DNA of 37,900 nt from Flavobacterium sp. UBA6195 (GTDB taxonomy: Bacteria; Bacteroidota; Bacteroidia; Flavobacteriales; Flavobacteriaceae), in NCBI RefSeq assembly GCF_002422095.1, contig NZ_DITB01000045.1, positions 1-37,900 of the forward strand, written 5' to 3'. Of the stretch, positions 1 to 8,140 are shown in pieces (position 1 is the stretch's first letter; every line of letters starts with the position of its first letter). Both the position numbers and the translations under genes were made by a program. The notes beneath the pieces are model-generated. The model worked only from the letters and a program-made list of their open reading frames with translations. It searched no databases and was not told the origin of the DNA.

Positions 1-269
1 AAACTGAGTCTTATGATGAAGAATCTTTACACATGAGACAGTTATTGAAAACTAAATTAGTTGATATGGACTTATCTGTAAGAGCATTAAATTGTTTAAA
101 AGCGGCTGAAGTTGATACATTAGGTGATTTAGTATCTTTCAACAAGAACGACTTAATGAAGTTCCGTAATTTTGGTAAAAAATCATTAACTGAATTAGAT
201 GAGTTAGTGGCTAATAAAAACCTTACTTTCGGAATGGATTTAACTAAATATAAGTTAGATAAAGAATAA
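1..269 (+). CDS. rpoA: RNA polymerase alpha subunit, C-terminal part (5' end outside window)
   Basis: Only the last 89 codons are present and the frame is open through the left edge (first full codon at base 3). The ATG at 33 is therefore internal. The residues match the alpha C-terminal domain: a helix-hairpin-helix core with a VRALNCLKAAEVDTLGDL segment and a FGKKSLTEL segment. In the family, this domain contacts upstream promoter DNA and activators. rplQ follows 62 bases downstream, the usual end of the ribosomal alpha operon. Identification is firm; the only limit is truncation by the window. Confidence 0.95.
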   Translation, partial: TESYDEESLHMRQLLKTKLVDMDLSVRALNCLKAAEVDTLGDLVSFNKNDLMKFRNFGKKSLTELDELVANKNLTFGMDLTKYKLDKE

Positions 270-331
270 TTGCTTCATATTTTGCGCTCCTTAGCTGGAT
301 TGATGCAAGATGAAGATAAATAATAGACGTC

Positions 332-817
332 ATGAGACACGGAAAAAAAAATAATCATTTAAGTAGACAAACAGGACATAGAAAAGCTATGTTAGCTAAT
401 ATGGCTTGTTCGTTAATTGAGCATAAGCGTATTAATACAACTGTTGCTAAAGCAAAAGCTTTAAAACAATTTATTGAACCATTAGTAACAAAATCAAAAG
501 AAGATACAACTCACAATCGTCGTATTTGTTTCTCTTATTTAAGAGATAAATATGCAGTTACTGAATTGTTCAGAGAAGTTGCTGCTAAAGTTGGTGACCG
601 TCCAGGAGGATACACACGTATCATCAAGTTAGGAAACCGTTTAGGGGATAACGCTGATATGGCAATGATTGAGTTAGTAGATTTCAATACATTGTACAAT
701 GGTGGTAAAAAAGAAGTTAAGAAAACGACTCGTCGTGGTAGAGCTAAAAAAGCGGAAGGTACTGCTCCTGAAGCTCCAGCTACTGAAACTTCTGAAAATA
801 CTGAAGCTACAGAATAA
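332..817 (+). CDS. rplQ: 50S ribosomal protein L17
   Basis: 161 residues starting MRHGKKNNHLSRQTGHRKAM, the classic L17 N-terminus. In the family this protein sits in the large ribosomal subunit near the exit tunnel. The conserved core runs to about residue 120. It is followed by a low-complexity tail of roughly 40 residues, first basic (KKTTRRGRAKK) and then Ala/Glu/Thr-rich. Such tails are common in Bacteroidetes L17 and absent from the shorter E. coli protein. The gene is last in the alpha operon after rpoA and is closed by a strong hairpin terminator. No Shine-Dalgarno is seen, as usual for this phylum. Confidence 0.96.
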   Translation: MRHGKKNNHLSRQTGHRKAMLANMACSLIEHKRINTTVAKAKALKQFIEPLVTKSKEDTTHNRRICFSYLRDKYAVTELFREVAAKVGDRPGGYTRIIKLGNRLGDNADMAMIELVDFNTLYNGGKKEVKKTTRRGRAKKAEGTAPEAPATETSENTEATE

Positions 818-835
818 TATATTTTTTAATATGTT

Positions 836-872
836 AAAAAAAAGGATAAACTATTATAGTTTATCCTTTTTT
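836..872 (+). terminator. Rho-independent terminator after rplQ
   Basis: An A-run leads into the arm AAGGATAAACT, a 5-base loop, and the complementary arm AGTTTATCCTT, which runs into a T-tract. It lies 18 bases after the rplQ stop and would end the rpoA-rplQ transcript. Confidence 0.85.
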
Positions 873-901
873 ATTTTAATTTGTATTTTAAAATTTTAAT
901 T

Positions 902-1579
902 ATGAAAAATTATTGCTTGCACTTAATGTTATTTGTAACATTTTCTTTTTTTGCTCAAGATAATCAAAACTCTAAAAAGGGAGATTATAATATCGATTAT
1001 TTAGGAAATTTCAACAAAGCGGGTATGTGGTTGCCTGCTTCAGTTGAAGATAAGTCTATTTCAGGTTCTCCTTATTTGTTTAATTCTTGGGAAGGTTTAT
1101 TCTCTGTTATAAATAAAAAAGGTAATCGTTTTGATATTCTTAATTTAAATTATAATATCTTAACGAAAAAGTTAGAATCAAAAGTTTCTAAAGATTCCGT
1201 ATTTCAATATGATTTAAAAGACATTGATAAAGTTAAATATCTCTCTAAAGTATATATAGTTAAAAATGAAGAGCTTTTTCTTCAATTGTTTACCTCTGAT
1301 TCTTTTGAATTTTTAAAGTCATTTCAAGTAGTTATTCAAGAACCTGTTAGTAATCCTCTAACTCAATCTTCATTAACACCTAGAAGATACGTTTATAAAA
1401 ATGAATATAAAATTTTTCGAAATGGTGTTGTCACAGATTTTAAATTGAATAAAAAATCTTTATTAAATCTTTTTCCTGATAAAATTGATCTAATAAAGAA
1501 TTATGCTAATTCAAATAAATTATCATTTAGTGAAGAAAACGATGTCGTGAAAATTTTTAATTATATCGTTAATAATTAA
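902..1579 (+). CDS. Secreted protein of unknown function
   Basis: 225 residues from the ATG at 902. The longer frame from 881 begins with TTG inside a near-match -7 box (TTAATTTG, 876-883) and overlaps the T-tract of the preceding terminator, so 902 is preferred. Residues 1-18 look like a signal peptide (basic start, hydrophobic stretch, FFAQD with cleavage probably after AQ or before it). I recognise no domain. The mature part is mixed polar and aromatic with no membrane segment and no T9SS sorting domain. It sits alone between rplQ and carA, with its own upstream terminator, so it is probably monocistronic. It could be a periplasmic or outer-membrane-associated protein; function is not inferable. 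Confidence 0.75.
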   Translation: MKNYCLHLMLFVTFSFFAQDNQNSKKGDYNIDYLGNFNKAGMWLPASVEDKSISGSPYLFNSWEGLFSVINKKGNRFDILNLNYNILTKKLESKVSKDSVFQYDLKDIDKVKYLSKVYIVKNEELFLQLFTSDSFEFLKSFQVVIQEPVSNPLTQSSLTPRRYVYKNEYKIFRNGVVTDFKLNKKSLLNLFPDKIDLIKNYANSNKLSFSEENDVVKIFNYIVNN

Positions 1580-1607
1580 AATAATTTCACAAAACAACTT
1601 TTATAAC

Positions 1608-1615
1608 TAAATTTG
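1608..1615 (+). promoter_or_regulatory. Bacteroidetes -7 promoter box of carA
   Basis: TAAATTTG is an exact match to the TAnnTTTG consensus, 21 bases before the chosen carA start. No clear -33 TTG is visible at the usual distance. The in-frame upstream start at 1613 falls inside this box and would not be transcribed, which decides the start at 1637. Confidence 0.65.
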
Positions 1616-1636
1616 CAACCACAACAACACAACGCA

Positions 1637-2746
1637 ATGAAATACAACAATCGTTCTAAGGCCGTTTTACTTCTTAAAGACGGTACTATTTTTCACGGAA
1701 AATCAATCGGAATTGAAGGTGTAACTTTTGGTGAAGTCGCTTTTAATACAGGAACTACAGGTTATCAAGAAATTTTTACAGATCCTTCTTACTTTGGGCA
1801 AATCATGGTTACTACCAATGCACACATTGGGAATTATGGTGTAAACGAGAAAGAAGTGGAATCAGATTCTGTTAAAATATCGGGATTAGTTTGTAAAAAT
1901 TTTAGTTTTAATTATTCTCGTGAAGATGCTTCTGAAAGTTTATTTGATTATTTGAACAAACAAAATCTTATCGTAATTTCTGATGTTGATACAAGAGCTT
2001 TGGTAAGTTATATTAGAGATAATGGAGCTATGAATGCGGTTATTTGTACCGATGGTACTCCAATCGAAGAATTAAAAGAAAGACTAGCTCAAGTTCCAGA
2101 TATGAATGGCTTGGAATTGGCTTCAAAAGTATCTACTAAAGAACCATATTTCTTCGGTGATGAATCAGCAAAATATAAGATCTCTGCATTAGATTTAGGA
2201 ATCAAAACTAATATTCTTAGAAATTTAGCTAAGAGAGATTGCTACATTAAAGTTTTTCCATATAACGCTTCATTTGAAGATTTGAAAGCATTCAATCCAG
2301 ACGGTTATTTCTTATCAAACGGTCCTGGTGATCCAGAGCCTTTAGAAACAGCTCAAGAAGTGGCAAAACAAATTCTTAATGAAAATAAACCGTTATTTGG
2401 AATTTGTTTAGGACATCAAATTATTGGGTTAGCTAACGGAATTTCAACCTACAAAATGTTCAATGGTCACCGTGGAATTAATCACCCAGTTAAAAATGTG
2501 ATTACCGGTAAAGGTGAAATTACCTCTCAAAATCACGGTTTTGCTATCGTGAGAGAAGAATTAGACAAGCACCCAGATTTTGAATTGACACATGAACATT
2601 TGAATGACGGAACTGTAGCTGGAATGCGAATGAAATCGAAAAACTGTTTCTCGGTTCAATACCATCCAGAAGCAAGCCCTGGACCACATGATTCAAGTTA
2701 TTTATTTGACCAATTTATTGAAAACATCAAATCTTCAAGCAACTAA
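1637..2746 (+). CDS. carA: Carbamoyl-phosphate synthase small subunit
   Basis: 369 residues from ATG 1637. This is the glutamine amidotransferase subunit that hydrolyses glutamine and channels ammonia to the large subunit CarB, for arginine and pyrimidine synthesis. The N-terminal CarA domain has LLKDGTIFHGKSIG and the TGTTGYQEIFTDPSYFGQ block. The C-terminal class I amidotransferase domain shows the nucleophile elbow GICLGHQ, with the Cys at residue 257, and the QYHPEAS motif carrying the catalytic His and Glu. Length is normal for the family. carB is not adjacent; enolase follows in the same direction, a Flavobacterium-like arrangement. Confidence 0.97.
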   Translation: MKYNNRSKAVLLLKDGTIFHGKSIGIEGVTFGEVAFNTGTTGYQEIFTDPSYFGQIMVTTNAHIGNYGVNEKEVESDSVKISGLVCKNFSFNYSREDASESLFDYLNKQNLIVISDVDTRALVSYIRDNGAMNAVICTDGTPIEELKERLAQVPDMNGLELASKVSTKEPYFFGDESAKYKISALDLGIKTNILRNLAKRDCYIKVFPYNASFEDLKAFNPDGYFLSNGPGDPEPLETAQEVAKQILNENKPLFGICLGHQIIGLANGISTYKMFNGHRGINHPVKNVITGKGEITSQNHGFAIVREELDKHPDFELTHEHLNDGTVAGMRMKSKNCFSVQYHPEASPGPHDSSYLFDQFIENIKSSSN

Positions 2747-2801
2747 AACGTTATCGTTTATAAGTTTTTTGAGTTTTTCAATATCATTGTAGTTTAAATT
2801 A

Positions 2802-2809
2802 TAAATTTG
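2802..2809 (+). promoter_or_regulatory. -7 promoter box of eno
   Basis: TAAATTTG matches TAnnTTTG exactly, 37 bases before the eno ATG. A TTG at 2787-2789 is too close to act as a standard -33 element, so only the -7 box is claimed. Confidence 0.55.
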
Positions 2810-2846
2810 TTATTATTCACAAGATAGTAACTTAAAAAAATATAAA

Positions 2847-4142
2847 ATGAGTATAATTATCAAAGTTCACGCAAGACAAATTTTAGATTCGCGTGGAAAT
2901 CCAACAATCGAAGTTGATGTAGTTACAGATAACGGAATTTTAGGAAGAGCAGCCGTTCCAAGTGGCGCTTCGACTGGCGAACATGAAGCAGTAGAGCTTC
3001 GTGATGGAGGTAAAGCTTACATGGGTAAAGGGGTGTTAAAAGCTGTTGAAAATGTTAATACAAACATAGCGGAAGCGGTTGTAGGAATGTCGGTTTTTGA
3101 ACAAAATTTAATCGACAAAATGATGATTGAATTAGACGGAACAGCAAACAAATCAAACTTAGGGGCTAATGCTATTTTAGGAGTTTCTTTAGCGGTTGCA
3201 AAAGCTGCTGCTAACGAATTAGGAATGCCTTTATATCGTTATGTTGGTGGGGTTTCAGCAAATACATTACCAGTTCCAATGATGAACATTATCAACGGAG
3301 GTTCGCATTCTGATGCTCCAATTGCATTTCAAGAATTTATGATTATGCCTGTAAAGGCTAAAGATTTCACTCATGCAATGCAAATGGGAACTGAGATTTT
3401 TCACAACTTAAAAAAAGTTTTACACGATAGAAATTTATCTACAGCAGTAGGTGATGAAGGAGGATTTGCTCCAAATTTAGCGGGTGGAACTGAAGATGCA
3501 TTAGATTCTATCAAATTAGCGGTTACCAACGCTGGTTATACTTTTGGAGATGATGTAATGATTGCTTTAGACTGTGCGGCTTCAGAATTTTATGTAAACG
3601 GAAAATACGATTACACTAAATTTGAAGGTGAAACAGGAAAAATAAGAACTTCTGAAGAACAAGCTTCTTACTTAGCAGAATTAACAGAAAAATATCCAAT
3701 TATTTCTATCGAAGACGGAATGTATGAAGACGATTGGGAAGGTTGGAAATTATTAACTGAGAAAATCGGTGATAAAGTACAATTAGTAGGTGACGATTTA
3801 TTCGTAACAAACGTAGAAAGATTATCTCGCGGAATTAGTCAATCGATTGCGAATTCAATTTTGATTAAAGTAAACCAAATTGGAACTTTAACCGAGACGA
3901 TTGCAGCAGTTAATATGGCGCATAACGCTGGATATACTTCTGTAATGTCGCACCGTTCAGGAGAAACAGAAGACAATACAATTGCAGATTTAGCCGTTGC
4001 TTTAAACTGTGGACAAATCAAAACAGGTTCGGCTTCTCGTTCTGATCGTATGGCAAAATACAATCAATTATTAAGAATTGAAGAAGAATTAGCAGATGTA
4101 GCTTATTTTCCTGGCGTAAATGCTTTTAAAGTAAAAAAATAA
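2847..4142 (+). CDS. eno: Enolase (2-phosphoglycerate dehydratase)
   Basis: 431 residues, essentially full length for bacterial enolase. It interconverts 2-phosphoglycerate and phosphoenolpyruvate in glycolysis; the active site needs two Mg ions. Visible signatures are ARQILDSRGNPTIEVD at the N-terminus, GASTGEHEA, GDEGGFAPN, the metal-binding SIEDG and GDDLFVTN blocks, the catalytic-lysine segment ILIKVNQIGTLTET, and the family signature SHRSGETEDNTIADLAV. It has its own promoter box and a strong terminator, so it is probably expressed alone as a housekeeping gene. Confidence 0.98.
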   Translation: MSIIIKVHARQILDSRGNPTIEVDVVTDNGILGRAAVPSGASTGEHEAVELRDGGKAYMGKGVLKAVENVNTNIAEAVVGMSVFEQNLIDKMMIELDGTANKSNLGANAILGVSLAVAKAAANELGMPLYRYVGGVSANTLPVPMMNIINGGSHSDAPIAFQEFMIMPVKAKDFTHAMQMGTEIFHNLKKVLHDRNLSTAVGDEGGFAPNLAGGTEDALDSIKLAVTNAGYTFGDDVMIALDCAASEFYVNGKYDYTKFEGETGKIRTSEEQASYLAELTEKYPIISIEDGMYEDDWEGWKLLTEKIGDKVQLVGDDLFVTNVERLSRGISQSIANSILIKVNQIGTLTETIAAVNMAHNAGYTSVMSHRSGETEDNTIADLAVALNCGQIKTGSASRSDRMAKYNQLLRIEEELADVAYFPGVNAFKVKK

Positions 4143-4163
4143 TTACTTTTAGATATCATTTTT

Positions 4164-4198
4164 AAATCCTGTTGTAGTATTTTACAGCAGGATTTTTT
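4164..4198 (+). terminator. Rho-independent terminator after eno
   Basis: AAATCCTGTTGTA pairs with TACAGCAGGATTT (one G-T wobble) around a 6-base loop and is followed by a T-tract. It lies about 20 bases after the stop codon. Confidence 0.85.
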
Positions 4199-4238
4199 AT
4201 GTATATTATTTAACCATAAATTATAGATAATTTCTTTA

Positions 4239-4265
4239 TTGTTTGATTATTATTTGTTAAATTCG
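4239..4265 (+). promoter_or_regulatory. Probable gltA promoter
   Basis: TTG at 4239-4241, 16 bases, then TAAATTCG at 4258-4265, which is one mismatch from TAnnTTTG. It lies 41 bases before the gltA ATG. Assigned by consensus only. Confidence 0.4.
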
Positions 4266-4306
4266 CAATTCACATTAATTTTATCATAAAATATCATATA
4301 AATAAT

Positions 4307-5590
4307 ATGTCAAAAACTGCAATATTAGAGCTTGATGGCAAAAAGTATGAGTTTCCAGTAATTGTGGGAACTGAGAATGAGGTTGCTATCGACATAGACA
4401 AGTTGCGTAGTGCATCTGGTGCTATTACTATTGACCCTGGTTATAAAAACTCAGGTTCATGTACGAGTGAAATTACTTTCTTAGATGGTGAAGAAGGAAT
4501 TCTACGTTATAGAGGATATTCAATCGAAGATTTAGCGGATAAAGCTGATTTCTTAGAAGTTTCTTATTTGTTGATTTTTGGAGAACTTCCAACAGCAGCC
4601 CAATTAGAAAAATTCGAGAACGATATTCGTAAATATACATTAGTTAACGAGGAAATGAAAAACATCATTGATGGTTTCCCAAAAACAGCTCATCCAATGG
4701 GTGTTTTAGCTTCTTTAACTAGTGCTTTAACTGCCTTCAATCCTAAGTCTGTGAACCCTCACAACGAAAAAGAAATGTATGAGGCAGTTTGTAAAACTAT
4801 GGGTAAATTCTTAGTAATTGCTACATGGACTTACAGAAAAACTATGGGTTATCCATTAAATTATTATGATAATACAAAAGGTTATGTTGAAAATTTCATG
4901 CGTTTAATGTTTGAATTACCAACAGGTCCCTACAAAGCAGATGCAAAAGTTATTCAAGCGTTAGATAAATTATTCATTTTACATGCAGACCACGAACAAA
5001 ACTGTTCAACTTCTACAGTAAGAATTGTAGGTTCTTCTCACGCAGGTTTATTTGCTTCAATTTCTGCTGGAGTTTCTGCACTTTGGGGGCCGCTTCATGG
5101 TGGTGCTAATCAAGCAGTTTTAGAAATGTTACAAGAAATCCATGATAATGGTGGTGATGTTGCTAAATTCGTTTTAAAAGCAAAAGATAAAGACGATCCG
5201 TTCCGTTTAATGGGATTCGGACACCGTGTTTACAAAAACTTTGACCCAAGAGCAACCATCATTAAAAAAGCAGCTGATGATGTATTAACAGCTTTAGGAG
5301 TTGACGATCCATTATTAGATATCGCAAAACAATTAGAAAAAGTAGCGTTAGAAGACGAATATTTTAAATCAAGAAACTTATATCCAAACGTAGATTTCTA
5401 TTCAGGAATTATCTACCGTGCTATGGGTATTCCAGTTGAAATGTTTACGGTTTTATTTGCTATTGGTCGTCTACCAGGTTGGATTGCACAATGGAAAGAA
5501 ATGAGAGTAAATAAAGAACCAATTGGTCGTCCAAGACAAGTTTATACAGGATATCCGTTACGTCCTTTTAAAGAAGTAAAAGATAGATAA
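4307..5590 (+). CDS. gltA: Citrate synthase, type II
   Basis: 427 residues, the same length as E. coli GltA. It condenses acetyl-CoA and oxaloacetate to citrate, the entry step of the TCA cycle. Catalytic positions are visible: His264 in GPLHGGAN, His306 in GFGHRVYKNFDPRA, and Asp363 in NVDFYSG. The HADHEQNCSTSTVR block (His226, His229) is typical of the hexameric, NADH-regulated type II enzymes. The N-terminal beta-rich extension (LELDGKKYEFPVIVG) is also typical of that type. It ends at a shared bidirectional terminator. Confidence 0.97.
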   Translation: MSKTAILELDGKKYEFPVIVGTENEVAIDIDKLRSASGAITIDPGYKNSGSCTSEITFLDGEEGILRYRGYSIEDLADKADFLEVSYLLIFGELPTAAQLEKFENDIRKYTLVNEEMKNIIDGFPKTAHPMGVLASLTSALTAFNPKSVNPHNEKEMYEAVCKTMGKFLVIATWTYRKTMGYPLNYYDNTKGYVENFMRLMFELPTGPYKADAKVIQALDKLFILHADHEQNCSTSTVRIVGSSHAGLFASISAGVSALWGPLHGGANQAVLEMLQEIHDNGGDVAKFVLKAKDKDDPFRLMGFGHRVYKNFDPRATIIKKAADDVLTALGVDDPLLDIAKQLEKVALEDEYFKSRNLYPNVDFYSGIIYRAMGIPVEMFTVLFAIGRLPGWIAQWKEMRVNKEPIGRPRQVYTGYPLRPFKEVKDR

Positions 5591-5597
5591 TATTTAT

Positions 5598-5629
5598 AAA
5601 AAAAACCACTCATTTGAGTGGTTTTTTTT
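5598..5629. terminator. Bidirectional terminator between gltA and the convergent LEA-like gene
   Basis: A near-perfect hairpin: A-run and ACCACTCA, two-base loop, TGAGTGGT and T-run. The A-run on one side and T-run on the other let it terminate both gltA (plus) and the minus-strand gene, whose stop codon touches its right flank. Confidence 0.88.
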
Positions 5630-6002
5630 ATTCTGCTGGTTTCGTTTCTTCATTTGTTTCAGAAGCTGTTTCAACTTCAGTAGTTGCTGTTTCAACTTCT
5701 TCTTTTTTGTGTTCTAATGATTCTTTTAAGTTGTGCGCTTTTTCTTCCACCCAACCTGCTGCTTCTGCGGTTTTTTCTTTAGCGACATCAACAAATTCGT
5801 TTACTTTTTCTGGTACGCCCATTTCTTCAAGTTTACCAGAAACTTTTTCGGCTACATTTTCAACCGTTTCTTTTACGTCTTCAGCAACATCTGCAGCTTT
5901 TTCAGCAACATTTTCAGCTACTTCGCTTAAGTTTTCTTTTGCTATTTCCGCTTTCTCTTTTGCTTTTCCAAAAAGAGAACTGAAAAAATTTGATAATCCC
6001 AT
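5628..6002 (-). CDS. LEA/YtxH-like amphipathic helical protein
   Basis: 124 residues from the ATG at 6002 (MGLSNFFSSLFGKAKEKAE). The frame extends to 6038, but that start lies upstream of the minus-strand -7 box at 6026-6033, so it is rejected. Residues 15-95 are a continuous Ala/Glu/Lys/Val-rich amphipathic helix with loose 11-residue periodicity (AENVAEKAADVAEDVKETV), as in late-embryogenesis-abundant and YtxH/apolipoprotein-like proteins. The C-terminal 30 residues are Thr/Glu-rich and likely disordered. There is no signal peptide. A role in stress or desiccation tolerance, or membrane association, is only inferred from composition. Confidence 0.7.
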   Translation of the reverse strand: MGLSNFFSSLFGKAKEKAEIAKENLSEVAENVAEKAADVAEDVKETVENVAEKVSGKLEEMGVPEKVNEFVDVAKEKTAEAAGWVEEKAHNLKESLEHKKEEVETATTEVETASETNEETKPAE

Positions 6003-6025
6003 GATAATTTTTTTTATAGTTTTCT

Positions 6026-6058
6026 CAAATTTAATCATTTATGCGCAAATAGAATCAA
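6026..6058 (-). promoter_or_regulatory. Promoter of the LEA-like gene
   Basis: On the minus strand: TTG (6056-6058), 22 bases, TAAATTTG (6026-6033). Spacing and both boxes fit the Bacteroidetes promoter. The start of transcription would fall near 6020, downstream of the longer start at 6038. Confidence 0.6.
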
Positions 6059-6110
6059 TTTGGTGTAAATTTATAACGATTGACTAATTAATATTCTCGT
6101 TTCCTTTTTC

Positions 6111-6118
6111 TATATTTG
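6111..6118 (+). promoter_or_regulatory. -7 promoter box of the arginine deiminase-like gene
   Basis: TATATTTG matches TAnnTTTG exactly, 16 bases before the ATG at 6135. No well-spaced -33 TTG is visible. Confidence 0.6.
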
Positions 6119-6134
6119 CCAAAAGCCATACGCT

Positions 6135-7049
6135 ATGTTACAATTAAATGTAAAAAACGAAACTTCTCGATTAAGGGCAGTGGTGTTAGGAACCGCTGTT
6201 AGTAATGGTCCAACACCTACCATCGAAGAAGCTTATGATCCAAAATCATTAGAGCACATTAAAGCCGGAACCTATCCGATAGAAGAAGATATGGTGAAGG
6301 AAATGGAAGCTTTTAACAAAGTATTCCAGAAATACGATGTAAAAGTCTTCAGACCTCAAATTATTGAAAATTACAACCAAATTTTCGCCAGAGACATCGG
6401 ATTTGTTATCGATGACATTTTTATCAAAGCCAATATTTTACCAGATCGTGAGCGTGAATTAGATGCGATTCAATACGTAATCAATCAAATTGATCCAAAG
6501 AAAGTGGTGCGTCCGCCAGAAGAAGTACATATTGAAGGTGGAGACGTAATGCCTTGGAATGAGTATATCTTTATTGGAACTTACAAAGGTTCGGATTATA
6601 AAGATTACATCACGGCAAGAACCAACATGCAAGGAGTAAATTATATTAAAGAATTGTTTCCAAATAAAATTGTGAAAGCATTCGACTTAGTAAAATCGAA
6701 AATTGAGCCTCGTGATAATGCGTTGCATTTAGATTGTTGTTTTCAACCTGTGGGAACCAATAAAGGAATTATTTACAAAAGTGGTTTCCGTGAAGAAGCC
6801 GATTATATGTTTTTAGTGAATTTATTCGGAAAAGAAAATCTATTTCACATCGAAAGAGAAGAAATGTATCACATGAATTCCAACGTGTTTTCCATTGCTC
6901 CTGATGTAGTAGTTTCCGAAAAAAACTTTACCAGATTAAACAATTGGTTACGCGAAAACGGATTTACAGTAGAAGAAATTCCGTATGCCGAAATTGCAAA
7001 GCAAGAAGGTTTGTTACGATGTTCAACTTTGCCTTTGATTAGAGATTAA
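6135..7049 (+). CDS. Arginine deiminase / dimethylarginine dimethylaminohydrolase-like protein
   Basis: 304 residues of the guanidino-group modifying (amidinotransferase, pentein-fold) superfamily. These enzymes use a Cys-His-Glu/Asp set to hydrolyse or transfer the guanidinium group of arginine derivatives. Visible: ARDIGFVIDD (substrate-binding Asp loop, about residue 90), HIEGGDV (about residue 133), a candidate catalytic His198 in ALHLDCCF, and the C-terminal nucleophile Cys296 in LLRCSTLPL. The substrate cannot be fixed: arginine deiminase, DDAH and glycine amidinotransferase share these motifs. It precedes a second member of the same fold at 7201, suggesting joint arginine/citrulline metabolism. 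It has its own promoter box. Confidence 0.85.
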   Translation: MLQLNVKNETSRLRAVVLGTAVSNGPTPTIEEAYDPKSLEHIKAGTYPIEEDMVKEMEAFNKVFQKYDVKVFRPQIIENYNQIFARDIGFVIDDIFIKANILPDRERELDAIQYVINQIDPKKVVRPPEEVHIEGGDVMPWNEYIFIGTYKGSDYKDYITARTNMQGVNYIKELFPNKIVKAFDLVKSKIEPRDNALHLDCCFQPVGTNKGIIYKSGFREEADYMFLVNLFGKENLFHIEREEMYHMNSNVFSIAPDVVVSEKNFTRLNNWLRENGFTVEEIPYAEIAKQEGLLRCSTLPLIRD

Positions 7050-7052
7050 GTT

Positions 7053-7217
7053 ATGCTTACTACAATCTATTTTTATGTGGTTTTTCCAATAATTGTAGTT
7101 AGTGCAATAGTATATGTTGTAAAGAATACTAAGAATCCAAATAAAAATAATGTCGTAATCAAAAAATACGATTTATCAAAAAAAAATAAAGAAGAAAAAC
7201 ATGAACCAAACAACTAA
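7053..7217 (+). CDS. Small single-span membrane peptide upstream of ctlX
   Basis: A 54-codon frame, ATG at 7053, three bases after the previous stop and overlapping the ctlX start by 17 bases in another frame. The product has one hydrophobic stretch at residues about 5-23 (IYFYVVFPIIVVSAIVYVV) and then a strongly basic, Lys/Asn-rich tail. The tight packing (3-base gap, 17-base overlap) suggests it is translated in an operon with both hydrolases, possibly coupled to ctlX. No family recognised. It could be chance coding in AT-rich DNA, but the clean membrane segment and operonic fit argue against that. Confidence 0.5.
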   Translation: MLTTIYFYVVFPIIVVSAIVYVVKNTKNPNKNNVVIKKYDLSKKNKEEKHEPNN

Positions 7218-8136
7218 CTCCATATTGATGATTCGTCCGGTAGCATTCCGTATGAACGAACAAACAGCGGTGAATAATTATTACCAAAAAGTATTGGATA
7301 ATTTAACGCCACAATCGGTAAATACTAAAGCACAAGAAGAGTTTGATACTTTTGTGCAAAAACTTAAAATGATAGGTTTAAATGTGGTGGTAGTTGAAGA
7401 TACATTAAGTCCTGATACGCCAGACAGTATTTTTCCAAACAACTGGATTTCATTTCATGAAAATGGAGATGTCGTTTTATATCCCATGTTTGCCGAAAAT
7501 CGCCGTTTAGAAAGAAGAGAAGATGTTTTAGATCATTTAGAAGAAAAAGGATTTGTAATCAATGAGATTATGGATTATACTTCGGCTGAAGATGATGATA
7601 TTTTCTTAGAAGGAACAGGAAGTATCGTTTTAGATAGAGCCAACGGAAAAGCGTATTGTGCTTTATCTCCAAGAGCAGACGAAGAATTATTCATCGAATT
7701 TTGTGAAGATTTTGAATTTACTCCCGTGATTTTTGAAGCTTTTCAAACGGTAAACGGTGAAAGAAAACATATTTATCACACGAACGTAATTATGTGCGTG
7801 GGCGAAACTTTTGCTGTTATTTGTGCCGATTGTATCGACGATAAAAAAGAACGCAAAATGGTCTTAGATAGCTTGAAAGGTGATGAAAAGGAAGTGATTC
7901 TAATCACGGAAGACCAAGTGAATAACTTCGCTGGGAATATGTTGGAAGTAAAAGGGAATGATGATAGAAGATATTTAATCATGAGTGCCTCAGCACATCA
8001 AAGTTTGACGAAAAAGCAAATCGCACAATTAGAAGAACATGTAACTATCGTAAGTTCAAGTTTAGATACAATTGAAGCTTGCGGTGGTGGAAGTGCTCGT
8101 TGTATGATGGCAGAAATTTTCTTGCCAAGAGAATAG
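7201..8136 (+). CDS. ctlX: CtlX-like hydrolase (amidinotransferase fold)
   Basis: 311 residues beginning MNQTTNSILMIRPVAFRMNEQTA, characteristic of the family annotated as citrulline utilization hydrolase CtlX. Catalytic features visible: FPNNWISFH (about residue 78), a FLEGTGSIVLDR segment with the acidic residue, His193 in YHTNVIMCVG, and the nucleophile Cys301 within GGGSARCMMAEIF. It lies directly downstream of a related deiminase-like gene and a small membrane peptide, with no terminator between, so a three-gene operon is likely. The actual substrate (citrulline or another ureido/guanidino compound) is from family naming, not proven here. Confidence 0.82.
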   Translation: MNQTTNSILMIRPVAFRMNEQTAVNNYYQKVLDNLTPQSVNTKAQEEFDTFVQKLKMIGLNVVVVEDTLSPDTPDSIFPNNWISFHENGDVVLYPMFAENRRLERREDVLDHLEEKGFVINEIMDYTSAEDDDIFLEGTGSIVLDRANGKAYCALSPRADEELFIEFCEDFEFTPVIFEAFQTVNGERKHIYHTNVIMCVGETFAVICADCIDDKKERKMVLDSLKGDEKEVILITEDQVNNFAGNMLEVKGNDDRRYLIMSASAHQSLTKKQIAQLEEHVTIVSSSLDTIEACGGGSARCMMAEIFLPRE

Positions 8137-8140
8137 TATT

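Noticed and set aside
5614..6087. Plus-strand 157-codon frame opposite the LEA-like gene, rich in Ser/Phe
   Set aside because: It is the complement of the repetitive Glu/Lys/Ala helix codons and overlaps the bidirectional terminator; no promoter fits.
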